From positions 1 to 56,378 of the IMG/VR virus record IMGVR_UViG_3300027816_000119: 56,378 nt of DNA; one strand, 5' to 3'. The number at the start of each line of letters is the position of its first letter. Positions within the stretch are counted from its first letter, which is position 1. Origin of the DNA: a virus. Positions 20,877-29,682 of the stretch are shown here, in pieces. The position numbers and the translations under genes are program-made. The notes below the pieces were generated by a model. That model had not been told where the DNA came from and did not search any database. It was given only the letters and a program-made list of their open reading frames with translations.

Positions 20877-21899
20877 TTACATTATTCTTGATCTCCAAAA
20901 AGGTTGATTATAAAAAGGACTTGATGGTGAATATGATTTAAACATATCATAGTATTTACTATACTGAGCTTTTCTATTTGTCCACCAAAGTTTTTCTAAT
21001 TCTTTAAAGTTAGGAGTATTAACCAAACTCATTGCATTGTTTCTTGCTGATCTTAATCTTTGTTCTATGATCTGAATTCTTGCACCTACATCTTCACCAT
21101 TCATAAGTAAGTTTTCAAGAATTCTTTGTTTAAAGGCATACTCATAGTATTCATTTAAAAGATCATGATCTGGAACAAGTAAGTTTCCATCATCATCCTC
21201 AAGAGTACCTTGATAGTTTAAATAAACAGTACCTGTATTAAATGTAGTATAGAGATATCCATACTTTATCCAACCTTGGTTAGCTGTATTAAAATATAAG
21301 TTTGGACAGTTACAATCAATCTCTTGACTTGCTTTCATCCTAAGAGGTACCAGAGACTTATATATTCTAGTTTGAGAAGGATTAATATACTGAACTAACT
21401 CATATGCTTCTCCTTTACAGTTTAAGAAAACTCTTGGTTGTACTACTCTAGGAGGGATACATGTATCACCATATGGTTGTTCTGGATTATGTGTAACACA
21501 TATACCTTCTTTACCATTAAAACAACAAGGCTGATCTATAGGAGCCTCACAGCAATTAAGTGTTGTCTTTGCCGGAAATTCTCTATAAGGAACTTCTGCA
21601 ATATGAGTACCACTTGCATGACCATCATACCCTACAACAGTTTTATAATCTCCACAAATAAATGCAAAATTAAATGTATTAAAATCATCTGGTAGTTTAA
21701 CCTTACCATGATTAACTTCTAATAAAACTTCTTTAGTTTGATTTAACCTTAGACCTAATTCATAATTAAGTTTCTTAGCAAGTTTGATTAACTGCTGAGG
21801 CTCAATCATATTTTCTAAAGCAAAAGTATTAAGATCAATACTTACATCTTCCAGCAACTGGTCAAATGTTCTATATCTAAGTGTATAATTAAAATCCAT
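20877..21899 (-). CDS. Tail/neck ring-type structural protein
   Basis: 340 residues. The N-terminal region (FDQLLEDVSIDLNTFALENMI... LIKLAKKLNYELGLRLNQ) is helical, then a beta-rich core with a Cys-rich insertion (CCEAPIDQPCCFNGKEGIC, about 115-133), and a long C-terminal helical region with many Tyr. It overlaps the 220-residue gene upstream by one base (ATG/TAA). The set of 220-, 340- and 1800-residue genes in this order fits the ring and nozzle proteins of crAss-like tails. I cannot name its exact ring. Confidence 0.55.
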   Translation of the reverse strand: MDFNYTLRYRTFDQLLEDVSIDLNTFALENMIEPQQLIKLAKKLNYELGLRLNQTKEVLLEVNHGKVKLPDDFNTFNFAFICGDYKTVVGYDGHASGTHIAEVPYREFPAKTTLNCCEAPIDQPCCFNGKEGICVTHNPEQPYGDTCIPPRVVQPRVFLNCKGEAYELVQYINPSQTRIYKSLVPLRMKASQEIDCNCPNLYFNTANQGWIKYGYLYTTFNTGTVYLNYQGTLEDDDGNLLVPDHDLLNEYYEYAFKQRILENLLMNGEDVGARIQIIEQRLRSARNNAMSLVNTPNFKELEKLWWTNRKAQYSKYYDMFKSYSPSSPFYNQPFWRSRIM

Positions 21900-22561
21900 T
21901 ATCTAAGTACATTTTGACTATCATCACCTGAATCAGGCGGCATTTGAGTAGTCATGGTTAATTCTTTTAATACAAAGTTTTCTGCTTCAGTAAATAAATA
22001 TTCTGGAATATTTAAAAGTTGTTGTTGCATTGTCATACATTCTTCTGTATTACAATCATCAACATCATTTTCAAATATAGCTTCTATTCTTACAGCATCC
22101 CAATCAATATTAGGAGCATATAGATAACCATTAAGATACCAGAAGTATGGTCTCTTATTATATTTAAAAGTTGTAGATTTACTTATAGAAATCCAAGTAC
22201 CTGGATCTGTTCTAAACATTTCTATACCCCCATCTATAGAAGATACAGTACGGATAATAGGACCAAACATACCGTCAAGTATTGTTGGAAGTTTATCTTT
22301 AGATCTTTTAAAATAGCAGTAAGAGTACACTCCTACACATCCTGCTTCAACTTTATCAACATCAATAAGTTCAACATAAGGTAGTACCTTAAATATTGAA
22401 CTCATCTTCATTAATCTAAATTGATTATCTTCTCTTTTAATAAGTGTCTTTGCATACTTACTTAATAGAAAATATATTTGTCTATCAGTTAAGAACGGAT
22501 CTTCCTTAACTGCTTTTAGAGTATTTCTAACTCTTGATATTGCTTCAGCTATTGTGGTCAT
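21899..22561 (-). CDS. Tail/neck ring-type structural protein
   Basis: 220 residues. N-terminal helices (TIAEAISRVRNTLKAVKEDPFLTDRQIYFLLSKYAKTLI in shorter blocks) are followed by a beta-rich middle and a C-terminal helix with an Asp/Ser-rich tail. This helix-beta-helix plan resembles gp4/adaptor-type head-tail proteins. Its ATG overlaps the stop of the upstream gene (4 bases), so the two are probably translationally coupled. The role comes from context. Confidence 0.5.
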   Translation of the reverse strand: MTTIAEAISRVRNTLKAVKEDPFLTDRQIYFLLSKYAKTLIKREDNQFRLMKMSSIFKVLPYVELIDVDKVEAGCVGVYSYCYFKRSKDKLPTILDGMFGPIIRTVSSIDGGIEMFRTDPGTWISISKSTTFKYNKRPYFWYLNGYLYAPNIDWDAVRIEAIFENDVDDCNTEECMTMQQQLLNIPEYLFTEAENFVLKELTMTTQMPPDSGDDSQNVLR

Positions 22562-23139
22562 AAATCAAATTCATTATATTTTTCTAAAGCATGCTCAGTA
22601 TCCTTAAGCTTCTTATCTTTATATAAAGTTTTGCTGTATGCAAGTCTTATCTTTGTTTTTGGATCCACTACAACGTACATGTTCCAATTTTCAGGATAAG
22701 TCTTGGCAACATTTCTTTTAAACTCTCTACAAGCTACAAAAGACCAAAACTCTCTATTTTTCATTTTATGTTTAAGAGCATAGTTTGTAAAAAATATCTT
22801 AGCCAGTTTTCCATCTGAGGCCCAATTTTTATTTTCTACACTTACTCCATATGTTCGGGATTTTGCAAAGTCTACATTTCTTTTCTTACTAGCTTGACAA
22901 GTCCCTATAAATAACCAACCAATCTGTTCAGGTAACTGAACTCCATCTCTAGAATCTACTACCAATTGAGCTACCGTTTTATTAAAAGTCTTAATAATGT
23001 TTCTAAGAACTTCATCCTCTACATGTCTATACTTAGGATGTTTCTTTTTAAAATTATTTATAAACTCTTTATTTAAAACATTATAAACCTCGGGTCTAAA
23101 CCTAGGAGCTTTTACATCAGGTAGTTTAAATTCCTTCAT
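22558..23139 (-). CDS. Conserved basic protein of the tail operon, possibly IHF/HU-related
   Basis: 193 residues, Lys-rich. The segment NIIKTFNKTVAQLVVDSRDGVQLPEQIGWLFIG (blocks near 50-80) has the helix, then GV.LP..IG.L.IG turn seen in HU/IHF-like phage proteins, but the match is weak. The rest has many aromatic residues. It is the first gene after a strong terminator and has a GTATATT motif immediately before its ATG, so it heads the ring-nozzle-cargo operon. Confidence 0.45.
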   Translation of the reverse strand: MKEFKLPDVKAPRFRPEVYNVLNKEFINNFKKKHPKYRHVEDEVLRNIIKTFNKTVAQLVVDSRDGVQLPEQIGWLFIGTCQASKKRNVDFAKSRTYGVSVENKNWASDGKLAKIFFTNYALKHKMKNREFWSFVACREFKRNVAKTYPENWNMYVVVDPKTKIRLAYSKTLYKDKKLKDTEHALEKYNEFDL

Positions 23140-23140
23140 A

Positions 23141-23156
23141 TTAATATACTAAAAAT
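23141..23156 (-). promoter_or_regulatory. Putative GTATATT-class promoter, near-leaderless
   Basis: The minus strand reads TTTTTAGTATATTAATATG, with the last ATG being the start codon at 23139. If this core is a -10-like box the message would be almost leaderless. It would drive the tail and cargo operon 1-23139. Confidence 0.5.
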
Positions 23157-23179
23157 ATTTGACATTAACAAATGTAACT

Positions 23180-23208
23180 AAAAAACAAAACCCCCACAAG
23201 TGTGAGGG
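23180..23208 (-). terminator. Intrinsic terminator after the collagen-like fibre gene
   Basis: The minus strand reads CCCTCACACTTGTGGGGG, an eight-pair stem with one GT pair, followed by TTTTGTTTTTT. It closes the fibre unit just before the next promoter. Confidence 0.85.
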
Positions 23209-23254
23209 TAATGCCTTGTTGTCACAGAAACCAACAACCTGTAACTTCTTTTTT

Positions 23255-24502
23255 TTAAACTATAGCAATTCTTCTTACTGCACGTACTCTGTTAGAGGTG
23301 GACTTACTGATAGTGCCAGCACCTCCACCATTGAAGTAGTAGATATAGGAGTTAGCACTACCTGCCTCTGTACTACTCCAATAGGCTAACAAGTCCATAG
23401 GAACAAATCCAGGTGTTACACCTTGATTTAAGTTTATTAAAAATCTATTTTGCCATATCATAGATAGTTCATCTATAGATGGTAGATACCAGTCACTTTG
23501 ACCGCCATTAGTACTTGTATCACATATACTAGCTGCAAATCCACCAGATCCAGGAGTTGAAACAATTGCTGCTGTATTAGTAAATCCATCCCATGTACTT
23601 TCAGCATTTGTAACATCTGTTCCATTTAATCCCCATTGAGCAGTTGATAAATCTGCTAAATCCATTATAATATAATTTTGTACTGGGGTAGTTATGTTAA
23701 TAGAAGGTGTACCAAATGTACTAATACTAGCCCATCTATGTACAACTATTCCTCCAAAAGTAGGTACATACTGTCCTATCTCAAAAGCAAAAGTACCTCT
23801 TATTGATAAAGTATCAGGAGTACTATTAGAAATACTAGTACTGATTCCATTAGCTCCAGTAATTGCTAAATTGTCATTAGGAATTGATGCTTGAGCATTT
23901 CCAAGATTACCAGAAATTTGACCATAACCAGGTGAAGCAGAACCAGGTGTTCCAGGAATTCCTTGAATACCTTGAGGGCCTTGGGGTCCAGTTGCTCCTT
24001 GAGCAGCTAATAAAGCCCAGTTAGTAGTATCAGTAGCTGGATCAGAAACTGATGGACCTACAGAATTAATACAAAAATAAGATGCTCCACCATATCCTAC
24101 AGCATCATCTACAACATATGTGCTAGTAGGAGACCATGTACCTTGCCAGTTTAATCCTGCTGGACCTACTGGACCAGGTATTCCTTGAGGACCTTGAGGA
24201 CCTTGAGAACCTGTTGCACCAGTTTGACCTTGAATTCCTTGAGGTCCTGCAATACCTTGTGGTCCTGCTGGTCCTGCTGGTCCTGCTGGTCCTTGAGTAC
24301 CTTGACCACCATTAGTACAAAAATAATCTACTAGTTTAGTAATGACAGTATCTAAGTAGTCATATCTTTTTATAACAATGTCATTTGTACATGTAAGATC
24401 TCTTCCTGTATATACAATACACTCTGCTGAAAATACCTCAGCGCATGCCGGTGGGCATGGAGGTACAACAGTAAAACTATTTGAGCAACTATTATCTGCC
24501 AT
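23255..24502 (-). CDS. Collagen-like tail fibre with CBM-like and DUF1566-like tip
   Basis: 415 residues. N-terminus: a Cys-rich anchor shared with the next two genes (PPCPPAC, then [11 protein letters not shown] and RYDYLD..ITKL). Residues 66-117 and 169-188 are Gly-X-Y repeats ([16 protein letters not shown] type), a collagen-like triple-helix shaft. Between them is [17 protein letters not shown] (119-135) with YFCI, like a carbohydrate-binding or fibre insertion module. The C-terminal domain has [24 protein letters not shown] and VRAVRRI, the pattern of DUF1566/Lcl-type C-type-lectin-fold tips. It is a likely trimeric receptor-binding fibre. No diversity-generating reverse transcriptase is in this window. 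Confidence 0.8.
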   Translation of the reverse strand: MADNSCSNSFTVVPPCPPACAEVFSAECIVYTGRDLTCTNDIVIKRYDYLDTVITKLVDYFCTNGGQGTQGPAGPAGPAGPQGIAGPQGIQGQTGATGSQGPQGPQGIPGPVGPAGLNWQGTWSPTSTYVVDDAVGYGGASYFCINSVGPSVSDPATDTTNWALLAAQGATGPQGPQGIQGIPGTPGSASPGYGQISGNLGNAQASIPNDNLAITGANGISTSISNSTPDTLSIRGTFAFEIGQYVPTFGGIVVHRWASISTFGTPSINITTPVQNYIIMDLADLSTAQWGLNGTDVTNAESTWDGFTNTAAIVSTPGSGGFAASICDTSTNGGQSDWYLPSIDELSMIWQNRFLINLNQGVTPGFVPMDLLAYWSSTEAGSANSYIYYFNGGGAGTISKSTSNRVRAVRRIAIV

Positions 24503-24516
24503 GATTATTATTTTAA

Positions 24517-24945
24517 TTATCCTATAATAACAATTCTAGTATTACCAGAACCAGCTATTCTTGTTACAACAAGTGTATTTAACGCATATGCAGTAACAGT
24601 ATAGTTATCTGGATTAATAAGTGAGTTAGTTGTAATATCAATCAATTGAATTTGTACGGCTACATTACCTAAATTATGTGTAACAGTAACTGGAGTACCT
24701 GTTGCAAGTACTTCTTCTACTACATATTTTTTAGGTGTTGCACAAACAAATGCAGTTAGTTTTGCAACAATTGCATCTAAGTAATCATATCTACTAATTA
24801 TTGTTTGATCATTACATAAAATATCAGTACCTGTATAAACTACACATTGTGCATTATAAGTCTCAGGACATGTTGGTGGACATGGAGGAGCTACTACATA
24901 AGTATCAGTACATCCGCAAGGTTTTCCACAGTTATTAGTTGCCAT
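24517..24945 (-). CDS. Short fibre or anchor protein, paralogue of the collagen-like fibre N-terminus
   Basis: 142 residues. Residues 20-68 ([40 protein letters not shown]) copy the anchor of the collagen-like fibre. The rest is a small beta domain ([18 protein letters not shown], then NTRIVIIG), as in many minimal fibre heads. It lies between the two longer fibre genes and may compete for the same attachment site or be a short alternative fibre. Confidence 0.65.
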   Translation of the reverse strand: MATNNCGKPCGCTDTYVVAPPCPPTCPETYNAQCVVYTGTDILCNDQTIISRYDYLDAIVAKLTAFVCATPKKYVVEEVLATGTPVTVTHNLGNVAVQIQLIDITTNSLINPDNYTVTAYALNTLVVTRIAGSGNTRIVIIG

Positions 24946-24978
24946 CTTTTTTATTTTAAATTAAACATATATACATTT

Positions 24979-26664
24979 TTATTTACAGACATAAGTTTTT
25001 ATATCTGTAGTACAAGGATCTACATAAGCAATTAAACCATCAATTCTAAATGCAAAACCACCAATTTGATTTTCATCACCTGCATCACAATCAAAAGGAT
25101 AATCAAAAGTTCCTATGTTATAATCTACTTTTAAATTATTTAAAGTTTCATATTGAGTATCTGGAGCTAGGGGTGCAGGTAATGGAATTGTTGTAGTTGT
25201 TGTTGTACCGGAAGTTATTGAGCTATGTACTGTTGAAAAAGGACTAATAAAATTTGGTACTTTTTCAGTTCTTCTTACATTACTAACAATATATCTTAAA
25301 TGTGATGATCCAATTTGTGCTATATCATTTCTTGTATTTGTAAGTTCTAAATCTTTAAGTACTGAAATATATAATTTTTTATCAAATGTAATTCCAACAC
25401 CAAATAAAGAAGATAATGCTGTTCCGTATGTAGCATCAACATCAATTTGTCTTGTTGCAATTATATAACCCATACCGTATGTATTATCTAAATTAGTCCC
25501 TGTATTTGAAGGACTAATATAAGGATCAAGAACAGATGATGGAATAACAGATGTACCATTATTAAATTGTATACTACCATTAGTATTAACAGAAACACCT
25601 CCTCCACCTGTAAATACTTGACATCCTGCAACAGAATTATAAGAAGTACTTGTATAACTTACAACATTTCCAGGAGAAACAGGATTATCTAAAGGAACTA
25701 CAACAACTCCTCTAAAATGAATTTGATTTCCCATTCTTCTACACTCAGGTCTATCTACACCTGGTGCATAATGATTAAAACCATTTAGTGGTTGCCAACC
25801 AGTATCTTGAATATTTGCAGTAAGTACTCCAGATGTAAAATTTAAATCAACACTATTTGTATCTGAAACAGTTAGTCCTATGTCAGAAATAAGATCATAA
25901 ACTCTACATAACACAATCCAAATATTAGTAACACTATCAGCAAGTGTTGTTGGAGATGCATCCCAGTTTGGATTACTTGTTATATCTGTTCCAAAAGAAC
26001 ATGGTATTTGTATTGCATCTGATATTTCTGATGGTGTACCTAATACTTCTGTTAAAGGACATATCAAACTATTTACTAAAGTTTGTAAGGCATTATCTAC
26101 AGGATATGGTGTGCCGGCATTTAATGAACCAATTGGACAGAGAAAAGTAACTGGTGGAATAGAAAATGTAGGAGGTGGAGTATCTTCTAAAATCTGTACT
26201 CTTATAGTTAGATTATCAATCTCTGTTTGTAATTCACCTATTTGATCTATTAAATTACATACTCTACTTCCAATCATTTGGACATAATCTGCCAATTGCA
26301 TTGTAGTTTGTCCTTCAACAATAAAACAAGAAGCTACTTGTACAGGACAATCAGGACATGCAGTTTCTGTTCTTGTACCATCTGTTGGAAGATCATATAA
26401 ATCACAAATTTTATCAATAAGTAATTGAATAAGAGCTTGAAAATCTTTGGGTCCACAAGCAGTTATTCCAAGACATGCAAGATCATAGTTTGTTACATTA
26501 GTTTGATCTAGTAGAGTACATAACTCTTCAGCCAATTTTGCTACTACATCAGATATAGTATCTCCAGTACATAGATCTATACATTCTAATGTAGGTCCTT
26601 GCCACACCACACAGTTTGATGATATTGGTGAACATGGTCTGTTATCTAAATTTAAAGGCTTCAT
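24979..26664 (-). CDS. Tail fibre or appendage protein with Cys-rich anchor
   Basis: 561 residues. The start SSNCVVWQGPTLECIDLCTG (15-34) is a variant of the anchor in the two downstream fibre genes, followed by a VAKLAEELC helix. A second helical block ending in ADYVQMIGSRVCNLIDQIG and a coiled-coil (LQTEIDNLTIRVQILED) lead into a beta-rich C-terminal half typical of fibres. Its own GTATATT motif lies 17-23 bases before the ATG. Trimeric assembly is inferred from the coiled coil. Confidence 0.65.
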   Translation of the reverse strand: MKPLNLDNRPCSPISSNCVVWQGPTLECIDLCTGDTISDVVAKLAEELCTLLDQTNVTNYDLACLGITACGPKDFQALIQLLIDKICDLYDLPTDGTRTETACPDCPVQVASCFIVEGQTTMQLADYVQMIGSRVCNLIDQIGELQTEIDNLTIRVQILEDTPPPTFSIPPVTFLCPIGSLNAGTPYPVDNALQTLVNSLICPLTEVLGTPSEISDAIQIPCSFGTDITSNPNWDASPTTLADSVTNIWIVLCRVYDLISDIGLTVSDTNSVDLNFTSGVLTANIQDTGWQPLNGFNHYAPGVDRPECRRMGNQIHFRGVVVVPLDNPVSPGNVVSYTSTSYNSVAGCQVFTGGGGVSVNTNGSIQFNNGTSVIPSSVLDPYISPSNTGTNLDNTYGMGYIIATRQIDVDATYGTALSSLFGVGITFDKKLYISVLKDLELTNTRNDIAQIGSSHLRYIVSNVRRTEKVPNFISPFSTVHSSITSGTTTTTTIPLPAPLAPDTQYETLNNLKVDYNIGTFDYPFDCDAGDENQIGGFAFRIDGLIAYVDPCTTDIKTYVCK

Positions 26665-26680
26665 ATCTTTATCTTATTAT

Positions 26681-26694
26681 AATATACAAATTAA
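26681..26694 (-). promoter_or_regulatory. Putative GTATATT-class promoter
   Basis: The minus strand reads TAATTTGTATATTATAATAAG between the two genes, 17-23 bases before the ATG at 26664. Core at 26681-26687. Confidence 0.5.
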
Positions 26695-28838
26695 TTTTTA
26701 CAATTGCAAGTAGAACCTGTATTTACTGAATCACAACTGCAGGAACACTCAGAACAATTATAGTTTGGATCTTTCAAAGCTTGAAGATCTATTAGTTCTT
26801 TTTTAATTAACCATTTGTCATCTTCATCAGGACAACAGTTTGTTATACCATATCTTTTTTCCAAAGCTATTTTATAAAGTATATCAGCAAATTTACATGT
26901 TATCTCATCATATTTTGCTGGAGTACAGATAGGTGTATTATATCCTGGTCTTACAGTTCTATTATTTTTAAATATTGGTGGAGGACATACTCCATTTTGA
27001 CAATTACCAAAGTATTCTGGATACAATAGTTCATTTGGTGGTAATGGTTGTGGTGTGTCAAGTATCCATTTTTTTAAACAGATTTTTTCAGATGTTTCTC
27101 CTGGTAGTAATTTTATTTCTTCTGTTCCATCTTCACAATCAATATAATATATTGTTTGTTCAGTTGAAGTAATATTTGTTATTTTAGAACATACACAGGG
27201 TAAATCAATACCACATTCCTTACAACTAGCATAACTACTTACAACAACTACACTTGATAATTCAGTAAATGTTCTTGTTTCAAATACTTCCCAACAAGTA
27301 TCACAGTTTTCTATTTTAATTACTTGTCCTAAATATTCAGATAGATTTGTTTTAGTAACAATATCACCAACTTCACCAGCACAATCTACAAGTCTATAAT
27401 ATGTAGATAAACACTCATTACATGTTTTAAATACATTATCAATAACAACTAAGGTTATAGATGGTGGTAGTACATCTATTTGTGTTACCGTCCAGCATCC
27501 ACAATCAGTTTCAATTACTTGCCCTACATACTGAGACAAGTCTTGAGTAGTGTATTGTACTTCATAAATCTTTTCACAATTCTGAAGTTTATAAGCTATT
27601 ACTGGTAAACAGTCTTCACATTTATCAAATGATTCTAACACAGTGATATCTACAGGACATTCACAAGGACCAGGACATCTTTCTGTTTGAACATTTATCC
27701 ATGGAATTTCTGGCTGAATTACCCAACCAGTTAGTGTACCATCACTAATTGCTTCTGGACATTCTCTATCTAATTTGCTTTCCGCATATGATGTTCCTGG
27801 AATTGGACCTGAACTATCTTTTGATATAATCCAGTTTGATGCAGGATTAACTGATAAATTCCAAATAAAATAATTATCGGTGCCTATTGTAAATGTCCAA
27901 CGGTTCCATCCATTGTATGGTGTAATTAAAGATGCAGTATATTCATTTACTCCTGATCTATCTTCTATAGTTACAGTAATACATTCACAATCAGCTGATG
28001 TACTTGTATCAACTTCCCAACATCCTTCATAACCAGCTAACCTAACTATTTTTCCTATATATTGAAATAAACTTTGTAATGTTGAATAGATTACTTCTTT
28101 TGTTTCACAATTAGTAAGTTCATAACATATTTCAGGACATTCACCATCAACACATAAACCAACCTCAGCTACCTGAGTTGTATTTACATTACCAGTAACT
28201 ATTGGATCTATAAGTGAACAAAATTTTGTATTACCTAAAGTATTTTGAATATTACCTTCACAGTCAATATACTTAATTGTTGTAGCTCCTATTACTTGAA
28301 AACATCTACAGTCACATGGTGGAGGCGCAACATCTTCAACAGCAAATTCATTATTAATGTCAGGACATGGTCCATCATTAATATAAACATACCATGTTCC
28401 AGATATTACACCAGCTTCATTATATATTGTAATGGGTTGCCCAGAAGTAGCATATACTTCTAAATCATTAGTACTATTAAAAGATTGACCTTCACAATTA
28501 TAAAGAGTATAACATTGAGGATTACATTCTGGACAAAAATTTGGAAAAATATAATCTGAACACTTAGCTTCTTTTTCCTGAACTTTATTAAAAAAAGTTG
28601 GAGGATAAGAACTAATATTTGGTAATAAAGACCAATCATTAAGATCTGTAAGAGATATTTGTACCGTATAACAAGTATTCTTAAAGCCAACTGCTGATAA
28701 ACCTGGTAAATATGCAGGATTAGGATAAACTAAAGGGCCGTAATTACCACTAGTATATTTAAATTCTAATATATCATTTTCATCACAACAACTTGTGAAT
28801 GTTATTTTTCTAAATTGAAGTGATGGTACGCTAGCCAT
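26691..28838 (-). CDS. Cys-rich repeat surface protein
   Basis: 715 residues with about 50 Cys. A repeat of 60-80 residues recurs about five times: a C(Y/F).L.NC start, a dLS.Y(V/I)GQV(I/V) helix-turn, and a (C..)CW.V end, for example YYRLVDCAGEVG, NLSEYLGQVIKIENC, CWEVFETRTF. The last part carries CxxC pairs (CSECSCSCD, CNC). It ends in a conserved CPDEDD...LIDL segment. This looks like an extracellular, disulfide- or metal-stabilised bead-on-string fibre. It lies between the head-tail genes and the fibre genes, so a tail appendage or whisker is most likely. Confidence 0.6.
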   Translation of the reverse strand: MASVPSLQFRKITFTSCCDENDILEFKYTSGNYGPLVYPNPAYLPGLSAVGFKNTCYTVQISLTDLNDWSLLPNISSYPPTFFNKVQEKEAKCSDYIFPNFCPECNPQCYTLYNCEGQSFNSTNDLEVYATSGQPITIYNEAGVISGTWYVYINDGPCPDINNEFAVEDVAPPPCDCRCFQVIGATTIKYIDCEGNIQNTLGNTKFCSLIDPIVTGNVNTTQVAEVGLCVDGECPEICYELTNCETKEVIYSTLQSLFQYIGKIVRLAGYEGCWEVDTSTSADCECITVTIEDRSGVNEYTASLITPYNGWNRWTFTIGTDNYFIWNLSVNPASNWIISKDSSGPIPGTSYAESKLDRECPEAISDGTLTGWVIQPEIPWINVQTERCPGPCECPVDITVLESFDKCEDCLPVIAYKLQNCEKIYEVQYTTQDLSQYVGQVIETDCGCWTVTQIDVLPPSITLVVIDNVFKTCNECLSTYYRLVDCAGEVGDIVTKTNLSEYLGQVIKIENCDTCWEVFETRTFTELSSVVVVSSYASCKECGIDLPCVCSKITNITSTEQTIYYIDCEDGTEEIKLLPGETSEKICLKKWILDTPQPLPPNELLYPEYFGNCQNGVCPPPIFKNNRTVRPGYNTPICTPAKYDEITCKFADILYKIALEKRYGITNCCPDEDDKWLIKKELIDLQALKDPNYNCSECSCSCDSVNTGSTCNCKN

Positions 28839-28842
28839 TAGA

Positions 28843-29052
28843 TTATACCTTAATAAATTTATCTAAATTTTTATATCTATCTTTTCCCCAAACAACTGGT
28901 TCTGATTGAACTACATTTTGTTTTGGTTTATTAGTTTTTAATTTTTCTTCATATGCAATTACACATGATGAACATACAGATGTTCCGTCAGATGCTGTTC
29001 TTCTTTGACAGGAACAACCTATTTTAATTCCACAGTTTGGACATGCACTCAT
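28843..29052 (-). CDS. Small zinc-ribbon protein
   Basis: 69 residues. CPNCGIKIGCSC (4-15) and CSSC (22-25) make a four- to six-Cys zinc ribbon, followed by a charged helix. It is preceded by the AAAACCAACAA leader seen at three other genes. Such small ribbons occur among phage structural and regulatory proteins; its role is unknown. Confidence 0.6.
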   Translation of the reverse strand: MSACPNCGIKIGCSCQRRTASDGTSVCSSCVIAYEEKLKTNKPKQNVVQSEPVVWGKDRYKNLDKFIKV

Positions 29053-29071
29053 TTTTGTTGGTTTTTATGGG

Positions 29072-29614
29072 TTAACAATTTCTACATTCAAATTTATTTA
29101 AAAGTTTGACAGCATAGTTAAATAATGTCATACCTTCTTGGTTTTCATGACAAGTTTCTACTTTAGCTTGCGCAGCTTCTAAATACATTTTAATTAAATG
29201 AAGATCTCTCAGCTTCTGTTTAATCTTAGCTGGGGGATCACAATCTGAGATACTCAATGTACAAAGTATTTTTTCATATCTATTCAATGCACATGTCATT
29301 CTAAGATGATTGTATTGTACATATACTTTGCATTCAGGATCTACTGAATATTTTATATTATATATTCCGTCTGGCAAATTAACATAACTTGATCCACAAT
29401 CTTCTGTTTGTAAACCTAAGTCACATGCAGTAAGAGTAGGACTTGAATCTGGTATAAATGCCAATTCAGCAGTATATGTAAAACCAGGAATAACTACTTC
29501 CAACCTAGGTCTAAATATACTCACTAATGGAGAATATACACTTGTATCAAATATTTTTAATACACAAGGATTTGATACAGTAGGGATCTCTAAACTTAAG
29601 ACATGATTTGCCAT
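29072..29614 (-). CDS. Conserved virion-associated protein, beta domain plus helical tail
   Basis: 180 residues. The first 110 residues are beta-rich with Cys pairs (LTACDLGLQTEDCG), ending in YNIKYSVDPECKVYVQYNHLRMTC. The last 60 are helical (IKQKLRDLHLIKMYLEAAQAKVETCH) with a terminal FECRNC. I do not recognise the family. It begins just after the strong terminator of the 466-residue gene and precedes the Cys-rich repeat protein, so it may anchor that fibre. Confidence 0.5.
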   Translation of the reverse strand: MANHVLSLEIPTVSNPCVLKIFDTSVYSPLVSIFRPRLEVVIPGFTYTAELAFIPDSSPTLTACDLGLQTEDCGSSYVNLPDGIYNIKYSVDPECKVYVQYNHLRMTCALNRYEKILCTLSISDCDPPAKIKQKLRDLHLIKMYLEAAQAKVETCHENQEGMTLFNYAVKLLNKFECRNC

Positions 29615-29625
29615 AACTATATAAT

Positions 29626-29664
29626 AAAAAAAGGAGAGGAGAGATTTACTCTCACTCTCCTTTT
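29626..29664 (-). terminator. Strong intrinsic terminator
   Basis: On the minus strand GGAGAG-T-GAGAG, loop TAAAT, CTCTC-CTCTCC, then TTTTTTT. It is a stem of 11 pairs with one bulge, directly after the 466-residue gene. Confidence 0.9.
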
Positions 29665-29682
29665 ATGAGTTTTTACAATTAA

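Noticed and set aside
23255-26664. BACON-type domains in the fibres, a hallmark of prototypical crAssphage
   Set aside because: No BACON-like beta-sandwich pattern was visible; the fibres are collagen-like or Cys-anchored instead.
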